Below, piece after piece: positions 14,101-24,814 of a stretch of DNA of 64,000 nucleotides. The stretch's first letter is position 1. Each line of letters begins with the position of its first letter. The stretch spans positions 2,003,986-2,067,985 of the forward strand of contig CM038721.1 of assembly GCA_021613375.1 (NCBI GenBank), given 5' to 3'. The DNA comes from Megaleporinus macrocephalus. Lineage: Eukaryota; Chordata; Actinopteri; Characiformes; Anostomidae. The notes beneath the pieces were generated by a model. The model saw nothing but the letters and a program-made list of their open reading frames with translations. It had not been told where the DNA came from and did no database searches. The translations under genes and the position numbers were made by a program.

Positions 14101-17100
14101 TATATCTACTAGAGACAGATTTTATCTGTTCATTATCATTCACTTTACTTCAGTCCTGGATATATGGAGATATTTGGAGTGCATTATTTAGTATCGTGAC
14201 ATTCTGGATCAATGACTTCTGTTACAATCTGATAAAAATGATTGTATTTTTTAATATCTCAGATTAGGGGTGTGCCATATCATATCGTACACAATAATAT
14301 CGCCAATATTTTTAAATATGGTGAACGATATTATACCCTGAAATATCACACTATATCACCCATCACTAATTATCACATCAGGTACTACTTTTACTGTTTT
14401 TAGAAAAAAGAAAATCACACTTTTCTTATTATATCTCTACTAGAGACAGATTTTATCTCCAGTATCATTCACTTTACTTCAGTCCTGGATATATGGAGAT
14501 ATTTGGAGTGTATTATTTAGTATCGTGACATTCTGGATCATTGACTTCTGTTACAATCTGATAAAAATTCTTGTATTATATCTCAGTTATGGGTGTGCCA
14601 TGTCGTATCATATGCAATAATAAAATTTAATTTTCATTTTGTTGCAGTAGTGTATTCTTGATTTTTTCCCCAATATTTTGTCATATCGCCAAGAGTATCG
14701 TTATCTCAAAAATACCAAGAAATATCATGATATTATTGAAGGGCCATATCGCCCACCCCTAATCCAGATGTAGCACCTGTGCAGGTTCTAAAGCGTTTAC
14801 TGTTCAGACTCAGATTCTCTCAATTCTACTTTAAATGTATCTTAATAAACTGTAAACACTGTGTGACCAGAGGAGGACGGGTCTCCCCTCGTGAGTGGTT
14901 CCTCCCAAGGTTCCTTCCTCCAGTCTGAGGGAGTTGTTTTTGCCACCGTTGCCTCTGGCTTGCTCACTGGGGGATACATGCTGTGACTTGATGTTTTCAA
15001 ACTGTTTTCACCATTCACTGCCACTGTGAACTGTATCTAGAACAGAGCGTTTCACATAGAACCCAACTCTTTAACAGAGGGTATGAAGATGTTCCTTCTG
15101 TCACCGCTCTAGAACTAAATAAATGTTTGCACCTTCTGTTTCTTGATTACAGGCCTCGTCACCATAGATACCATTAATGTAATTACGCTGATCGTTGCTG
15201 CGGCTGTTACCGTAATGAGGGATGATTCCCCAGGCGGTGAAGGAAGCGTACAGACCACCCAGCATCCAGAACAGACAAAGCCAGCTCAGATGCTCCCCCC
15301 GCTTATCCATCTGCAGGAACTCTGCGTAGTACGTGTAGACGATGGGGATGGAGCCTCCGATGCTGTACAGGACAATCAAACACGGCACATTAATTCCAGT
15401 AATTCCAGTTTAGTGCTGAAATGTACTCAGAAGTTTTTTGGTTTAATAACTTTCTGTGGGGGAGCTTTAAAGTCCTGGGACGTCTGGTTACCATTACCAA
15501 CAATGTAAACAATTCTGGTCTTCTCTAGAAAGATGTGGATTTTATATAAAACCTTTAAGACTCAGCTCACTGGTTTCTAAATCATTTAAAATTTTTAGTT
15601 TCTAAACACCTTCAGACAGCCTGTACCTGTTTTAATTAAGTTTTTCTTTTGCCTTTTATTCATTTTATATATTTTTTCCTTTTATTTATTAACTTTTCTA
15701 TTTTTCCTTTAGCCATTTTATTTATTTTATTGATTCTTTATTTTAACTTTTTATTATTTTTATTTCCTGTTATGTTTTTGTCCTTTTACTGTGTTTATTT
15801 TATTATTTCTTTCCTTTTATCTATCCAACCTCTGTTTTACACTTTGTTTAATTTTCATCATTTACTTTAGCTTGTCCACTTATCCTTTTATTTTGATTTA
15901 TTTATTTCTTTATTAATTCTCTATTGTTTACCTGTTTTTATAATATTTTTATAATTGAATTCTTATTGTTTTACTCATGAAGTTCCTTGTTTTAGCTTTC
16001 TTCATTAAATACTTGTTTCTAATTATAATTTATTTTTCAGTCCCTTTAAGTTGTGAATGCTTGGTTGCATTGTAAAGTAGGGTTACCCTCAATGTATGAC
16101 CGAGTGAAAATAAAGGTTGATTGATTGATTGACAGTTGCAGGACAGTATCAAGTGAATCTTTTGGAATCTAGATTTCTGCACAGATTATTAATAAAATGT
16201 GCTGTAACTGTTAGCTAAGACACAATTATAGACAAACCCAAAACTTAAAACTCTGCTAATCTTTCTTCATATGTCCACTATTAGAGAAACACTGAATAAG
16301 AACGGTGTTTACGGTGGAAGGAGCTGCATCACATCTCATCTCGTCTTGCCCAACCACAACAGTGGACCTTCCACATTGCTTGGGTGAATGGTTCTATGGA
16401 TCGATGTAGCAAAAGTGGAACCTTTTAGGACAAATGGACACCAACACCAAAACCCCATCCCAGCTGTGAAGCATGGTGGTGGGAGCATCATGGCTTGGAG
16501 CTGCTTTGCTGCCTCAGGGTCTGGATGCCTTGTGATTATTGAGGAGACAATGAATTTAAAGCTGGATATGAACAGGTCACAGGTTCCAGACTGTAAAGGC
16601 AGCAGTTCATGACCACAAGCTGAAGAGAAGTTGGGTGATGCAACAAGACAATAAAGCACACAAACAATAGAAGAAGATCCGTGTTTGGAATGGCTGAGTC
16701 AGAGTCCTGACCTTAACCCTGTCGAGATGCTGACCTAGCTGACCTAAAGAGGGCTGTCTGAGCCAAACTTCCCGAAATATTGTTGACCTGAAACACGTTT
16801 GCAGAAGGAATGATCAATAAAACACGTGAAAAGTACAAGCTATGTGTTATTAGTTCAGTTAGAGTGTCCATAATTGGACTTATTAGTAATCAGAACTCCA
16901 GCTCACACCAAATGGTTCTCTTAAATTTTCTTGCATCTGGCTCAATTCGTTGATCATACAGACGTGATTATTGTGGAACGTCTCACCCAATTCCAGAGCA
17001 GAGCCTGAAGAAGATGAAGAAGCCGTAGCCCTGTGCGAAGGAGGACAGGAAAGAGAAGATGCAGTTGATGGCCAGGGCGTAAAGGAGACACTGGCGGCGT

Positions 17101-19662
17101 CCGAGCTTATCGGCCAGCCCTCCCCACACGATCGCTCCCATCATCATCCCCACATACACGATCAGACCTGCAGAACATACAGAACACAGTCAGAGACGAG
17201 ATCCACTGACCATTACATCACCACAGTATTATTGATTATATATGATTAGAACAGGTGTAAATAATCATACATACAATACAAAGTAACATGAATATGTTAT
17301 TGTGAGAGAAGTAGATCAGATCTTGATCCAGTTTGAAGAACAAAGACATTGTATGAATGTGTTCAGTTCCTTCAGCAGCAAATCTTGATTTATCTTAATG
17401 AAGTACTGAGCAGTCAAAGCAGGTATTAGATGAGAACTGATAATAATACTGGGTTGTTTAGGAGAAGCTTGGAAAGAGTTAAATAAACACACTGACGTAT
17501 GAAAAACACTACTTACTCTATTAATACTGTTTAATATTTAATAATAAAGTGTAAAAGCTCTACTTACTCTATTAATACTGATTAATATTTAATAATAAAG
17601 TGTAAAAGCTCTACTTACTCTATTAATACTGTTTAATATTTAATAATAAAGTGAAAAAGCTCTACTTACTCTATTAATACTGATTAATATTTAATAATAA
17701 AGTGTAAAAGCACTACTTACTCTATTAATACTGATTAATATTTAAAAATAAAGTGTAAAAGCTCTACTTACTGTATTAATACTGTTTAATATTTAACAAT
17801 AAAGTGTAAAAGCTCTACTTACTCTATTAATACTGATTAATATTTAATAATAAAATGTTTTCTGAGTAAATAAAAGCTTCCTGTCTGGAATAAATAGGTT
17901 CCGCACAGTACTGTATGTGCAGCTATCTGGAACTGATTCTGTGCATCGTCCAATCTTCCCTACAATTTGATTGTGTTTGTAAAATTCAGAACCATTTTTA
18001 AAAGTGTGATGAACTCATGAATGTACTTAACCACAATGTAGAGGAATGTAAACAATAAATTCAATACTATAAACTCGTGTCTTGGATTTGCATGTTCGAA
18101 AACAACACATGATCTTTATTTAAACTAAACAATAAGCTCATAGTTTAGTGGATGAAAGTCAGTGACCCCTCTCCGTTTACAATAAGGCAATAAGTTTTAA
18201 TTGTATTATTCATTTTTAGTCTAAAAGAGCCTAAACATCTCACACAACTCACAATGCCATGATGACCTGCCTTTACTTGCTGGCAGAGCATTGGCTTCAA
18301 AAGCGCTATGATTTTTGGATGCTACACTGGTGTCAGAAGTGATATAGCCCGTCCTCCCCAAACCATCTGAAGAGAAACAGCAGGGAGGACGAGCCTGTGG
18401 ACACTGAGAACTGGAGGAAGAAGCAGCTGCGAGACTTGACAGCACTGATTACTGAACCAGCACTGAACCTTAGAAGCTGCTTTAGCATTTTCTGCTTCTA
18501 CTCTCAATCCAAATCAATAGCGTCTGGCTGCAGACCTCCAGTGTGAGGCTCGCAGCAATCTGGGACTCACCTCATGTGAGGGGACGGAAATGACGTTCAC
18601 ACTACGTATGCGTGTAAACGGAAGCACAGGTGTGCGCTGCTTATGGAAAGAGGTTGCTCCGATGGCTTCGGATGAGTGTTTTCTTCTGTCGAGTCTTGGT
18701 GAGTTATACAAGATTAAGAAAGTTAGCTAAATAACAGGCGTAACTGTGAAAATATAAAGATAAATAACATAGATTGCCTGAACGCACGCTGGGAAAATCA
18801 CGACAATTTAGATAAAGTTGGCTTTGTTGTTTACTACGTTGTGAAACTATGTGGCCGGCTAAGCTAACAGTGTTTATTTATTTTGCTAGTGAAGGCTGTT
18901 TTTCTTCTGCTTGTATGAAAAGGTCATTAAGGACATGCAGGAGGCTATTTCTTGGCTCAGGTGTAACCATGAGCTCTTCAAAGACGTTGTGCAAACTCCT
19001 GATTTCCTGCTCTTGGGAGAAGATGAATCTGAAGAGGCTCTGACAAGATTGAGCTCAATGGACAGTGCGTTAATGAGGAAGATGAGAGGGATTACATCCT
19101 GTTTACTTTCAAATTCAGAACTGGAATGGACATGGAGCTACTTCTAAAAGAAATGGTTGATGGCAGGAAGCTGTGTATATTTACCACATTGTTGGGTTAA
19201 TAGCGTTTAAGATTTCATGTAAATAGTTCAGTTTGTGTTGTTTAAATAAAGATTTCCTGACAGTTGCTGACAATTACTCATATATAGATACATGTCATTT
19301 TTTAAGTAAATGAAAGCATATTATGCATAGAAAACCACAAACTCAACAGTACGAACCTAACCGGTTGAATAATTGGGTATGTAAACTTAATGATGTCATG
19401 CTCACCTTTAGTCAGTACCACAAAAACACAAGACTCAAGTTCTTGATTTATTCAGCCTCTTATTAACTGAAATAACGGAGCAGGGCTTCAAAATCTTCGT
19501 TATTGTGACAAAATCAATTTAACAGTAAAGATTAAGATTGATTGTCTTATGCATTTTTTATACATCTGTAGCTATTTAACTGTTAAATTCGACAAAGCAA
19601 GCAAAGTTATGACCTGCAATTACAGCTACGATAAAACACACACACACACACACACATATTTA

Positions 19663-19696
<34 letters not shown>

Positions 19697-19736
19697 TATC
19701 GTAGCTGTAATATATATATATATAATATATATGCTG

Positions 19737-19832
<96 letters not shown>

Positions 19833-22800
19833 TTGCTTTATCCATATAGTAACAACTGGTTCTTTATAGAAAAAAACGCTTTTAAGCACAGCAGCTGCTA
19901 ATCGTGCTAAAGCTAATTCATATTGACAGCCATCGTTAGACGTGATTTACTAACAAAACATGCTTTTCACATACTGCAGTAGTAGCGGCTAGTTAGCAAA
20001 ACACTTCTTTATTAAACATACACAAGATATATCATTTGTTTCAAGTACAACATGCATGATTCCGCATTCAAGCGACCTCTTTTCACGAGGAGCAGCGCAC
20101 ACCTGTGCTTCCCTTTACACGCATACATAGTGTGAACGTCACTTCCGTCCCCACACATGAGGTGAGTCCCAGATTGCTGCGAGCCTCACACTGGAGGTCT
20201 GCAGCCAGACCCTCCTCATCCAAATAGTACTGTGGATAGGACTGCCCACCACTCTGGGCAAGTGTGCTCACTGCCGCCTAGTGTCTAGTCTGTTCACTAG
20301 AGTGTGTGTCAAATTCCTCTGTGTGCAAACACAAGTAGGAAACCATCACTGGCCCAAACAACATATGTATCTCAATTTATATATTTAAACAAGACGTGTG
20401 AAAAAGTCTTGATGAGTGGACTAATCGAAATGCTCCAAAATTAGTTTGGAATTTTTCTGGTTCCATTGACTTTTTGGCCTTTTCTGTAAAGTGGCCATTT
20501 TGGAGAAACTAGTTCCAAAATAGTTCCATGACCGCTCGACTGGTTTCAGTCTTTTTAAAGGTACATATCAGTTCAGTTTGTCTGCACTATTATCAAATGT
20601 TCAACCTTAAATTTTACATGTTTTATATAAAATGTACTTTATATCTGTTTTTTTAAGTCAAGCTACATTTTTTTATTATTGACCCTGAATTCAGAAACCG
20701 GCCTTCAGACTCATCAGAAATCATTTTCAACCACTAGAGGGCACACATGACCTCCGTTGGGCTGAACAGCCATTAATGCTGAGTAGAAGAAAACTTAGAT
20801 ATTACAAACTATAGAGAATGTTAATAAAGTGCTGTAAATAACAATAATATTACTTATTAATCTGTTATTTTGTTGTCAAATTGCTTTGTTGTCACTTCAC
20901 TATTCATGCTATTCAGCTTCATCCGTCATTAGAATCACTCACAGCTTCTAAAATGTTTTTTTTTATTTACAACATACTATACTGTTATAATCTCACGTTG
21001 CCCAGATTAGAGTCTTTTTATATTCTTGCCTGAAACCTAAATTAGCTTACAGTTTGATTGAACCTTTGTATTCTGCTCTTTAAAACTGGTTTATTAGTTT
21101 CTTTATTGCAGAACAACAAAACAAAACAATCTGTACTGAAGGTTAGAAAATACCGTGACAGATACTTTACACTAAGCACATTAATTTATCATCTCTCTTT
21201 ATTTTTCGTGGCTTCAAATCTGCAGGTACAGAATGTTTCTGATGCTCGTTCGCTCCTGGTAGCTGTGTATTGTATTTGTAGAGGATTATTAAATTGGTTT
21301 GAAGCCAATTTACTACTCTAACTATTCTCCCATCCATCCATTCTCTTCCTCTTTATCTCGCTAGTCTGGGTCACAGTGGGCTGGAGACAATCCCAGCAGC
21401 ACTGGATGATACACAATGGACTCACACACACTCACACCTACACACACTCACACCTACACACACTCACACCTACACACACTCACACCTACGGTCAGTTTAC
21501 AGTGAGGATCCTAACATGCATGTGTTTGGACTGTGGGAGGAAACCGGAGAACCCGGAGGAACCCACTCAAACACAGAGAGACCATAAACACTCCACACAG
21601 AACCACCCAGACCGGGAATCCAACCCAGATCATCTTACTGTGAGGAGACAGTGCTGACCACTACACCACCATACTGACCACTACACCACCATACTAACCT
21701 CTACACCACCATACTGACCACTACACCACCGTACTAACCACTACACCACCATACTAACCTCTACACCACCATACTGACCACTACACCACCGTACTAACCA
21801 CTACACCACCGTACTAACCACTACACCACCATACTGACCACTACACCACCATACTGACCACTACACCACCATACTAACCACTACACCACCATACTAACCA
21901 CTACACCACCGTACTAACCACTACACCACCATACTGACCACTACACCACCATACTAACCACTACACCACCATACTGACCACTACACCACCATACTAACCA
22001 CTACACCACCATACTAACCACTACACCACCGTACTAACCACTACACCACCATACTGACCACTACACCACCATACTGACCACTACACCACCATACTAACTA
22101 CTACACCACCATACTAACTACTACACCACCATACTGACCACTACACCACCATACTGACCACTACACCACCATACTGACCACTACACCACCATACTAACTA
22201 CTACACCACCATACTGACCACTACACCACCATACTAACCACTACACCACCTTACTAACCACTACACCACCATACTAACCACTACACCACCATACTAACCA
22301 CTACACCACCATACTGACCACTACACCACCACACTGACCACTACACCACCATACTAACTACTACACCACCATACTAACCACTACACCACCATACTAACCA
22401 CTACACCACCATACTAACCACTACACCACCTTACTAACCACTACACCACCATACTGACCACTACACCACCATACTAACCACTACACCACCTTACTAACCA
22501 CTACACCACCATACTGACCACTACACCACCATACTAACTACTACACCACCATACTAACCACTACACCACCATACTAACCACTACACCACCGTACTAACCA
22601 CTACACCACCATACTAACCACTACACCACCATACTGACCACTACACCACCATACTAACCACTACACCACCATACTAACCACTACACCACCGTACTAACCA
22701 CTACACCACCATACTAACCACTACACCACCATACTGACCACTACACCACCATACTAACCACTACACCACCGTACTAACCACTACACCACCGTACTGACCA

Positions 22801-24772
22801 CTACACCACCGTACTAACCACTACACCACCATACTAACCACTACACCACCGTACAGACCACTACACCACCATACTAACCACTACACCACCATACTGACCA
22901 CTACACCACCATACTAACCACTACACCACCGTACTAACCACTACACCACCGTACTAACCACTACACCACCATACTGACCACTACACCACCATACTGACCA
23001 CTACACCACCGTACTAACCACTACACCACCATACTAACACTACACAACCGTATTGACCACTACACCACCGTACTAACCACTACACCACCATACTAACCAC
23101 TACACCACCATACTAACCACTACACCACCATACTAACCACTACACCACCGTACTAACCACTACACCACCATACTGACCACTACACCACCGTACTAACACT
23201 ACACAACCGTATTGACCACTACACCACCATACTAACCACTACACCACCATACTAACCACTACACCACCATACTAACCACTACACCACCATACTGACCACT
23301 ACACCACCATACTGACCACTACACCACAGTATTAACCACTACACCACAGTATTAACCACTACACCACCATACTGACCACTACACCACCATACTGACCACT
23401 ACACCACCGTACTAACCACTACACCACCATACTAACACTACACAACCGTATTGACCACTACACCACCGTACTAACCACTACACCACCATACTAACCACTA
23501 CACCACCATACTAACCACTACACCACCATACTAACCACTACACCACCATACTAACCACTACACCACCGTACTAACCACTACACCACCATACTAACCACTA
23601 CACCACCATACTAACCACTACACCACCATACTAACCACTACACCACCGTACTAACCACTACACCACCATACTGACCACTACACCACCATACTGACCACTA
23701 CACCACAGTATTAACCACTACACCACCTCTCTCTCTCTCTCTCTCTCGCCCCAGCCCCCCACAGTGCGTTACTACACACAGGCACAGCTAATTTGAGAAT
23801 GAGCGAGGCGATTAGCGGCACGTGTGTCGGGAGGGTGAACCTCCCGGATTACTCTCTCCTCACAGAGCTCCGACCTTGTAGCCTGTCAGCCTGTCAGCCT
23901 GCACGCAGGCCTCAGTCCAGATCCCATCCTGTCCATTCAGACTGTATTAGCCAGACCTTCCTACAGACACTTATCCTCAAACGCAGATCCAGGTTCAGAT
24001 TAATCCACCCGAACGCCTCTCAGAGAAAAAGTACAACTCGCACAACACCTCTCACACAAGTGGACATCAGCTACATCAATACTTAAACATACCCGCATAA
24101 CAAGATGCCACATCAGTGTGAAATATTCTTAAATATAGTCAACACATCTGATATGTCTTATTTTCTGATTGCTCAACCTAATATGAAAATTATATAACTT
24201 GTTATGTAATATTGTTTTATTGATTATCTCTCTACGCTGGCGGCTAATCCTATTTGTTTCAGGTTATTTGTCAGTGTAGCGAGATTACCTGACTTACTAG
24301 ATTCACATAAGATTTCTATGCATTTCAATTTCTGTTTTTTGAAGTGTCTTCGAAAAAGATTGCACAAGAAATAATCTGGAAAGGGGTCCACCTGAGTCTG
24401 TGTTAAATGTGAGATGTTATAAAATTAAAAAAAAAAAAGTAAATAAAGGGAGCCAAATTTGGAATACACATAGAGGAAGCTTCATCAGTGTACTGTATTG
24501 AAAATAATAATAAACCCAGAACCCTAAACCAAACCCTAATATACACAATATCCCACATCCTCCCAAAATAACAAAAACCCAACGTCCAGGTCCGATATAG
24601 GTGGTGATAAGAGATATGAACAACCTCCACCATGAGTGGTTGTAGGAGTCCTTGCTGCTTAGTGGAGCTAGTAGCTGAAATGGGTTGAGGCCCCGAAGAA
24701 AATAATGATCAGGAGTATATTGCAGATCACTGAGCTACTGTTGATCTTCTGAGTTGCCTTCACATTCCCCAG

Positions 24773-24814
<42 letters not shown>

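Larger units (their letters stand above)
18515..20217. mobile_element. 1.7-kb element with ~140-bp terminal inverted repeats and 8-bp target duplication
   Basis: The left end (18522-18658) and the reverse complement of the right end (20070-20210) share gtctggctgcagacctccag, gctcgcagcaatctgggact and gcacaggtgtgcgctgct. Both sides are flanked by ATCCAAAT (18507-18514 and 20218-20225). Eight-bp duplications suggest hAT or a similar superfamily. No recognisable transposase, so likely non-autonomous. In SV2 intron 1. Confidence 0.8.

Noticed and set aside
16385..16840. Functional Tc1 transposase gene
   Set aside because: Frame breaks, missing N-terminal half and no paired TIRs seen; scored as a relic.
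18914..19147. Firm assignment to SMC5
   Set aside because: The WLR-x-N-x(3)-FK pattern recalls SMC5 near its hinge, but the match is short and from memory and the following residues do not fit. Left as unrecognised.
19626..19889. Frame of alternating Tyr-Ile
   Set aside because: Translation of an (AT)n microsatellite; the same applies to 37865-38134.
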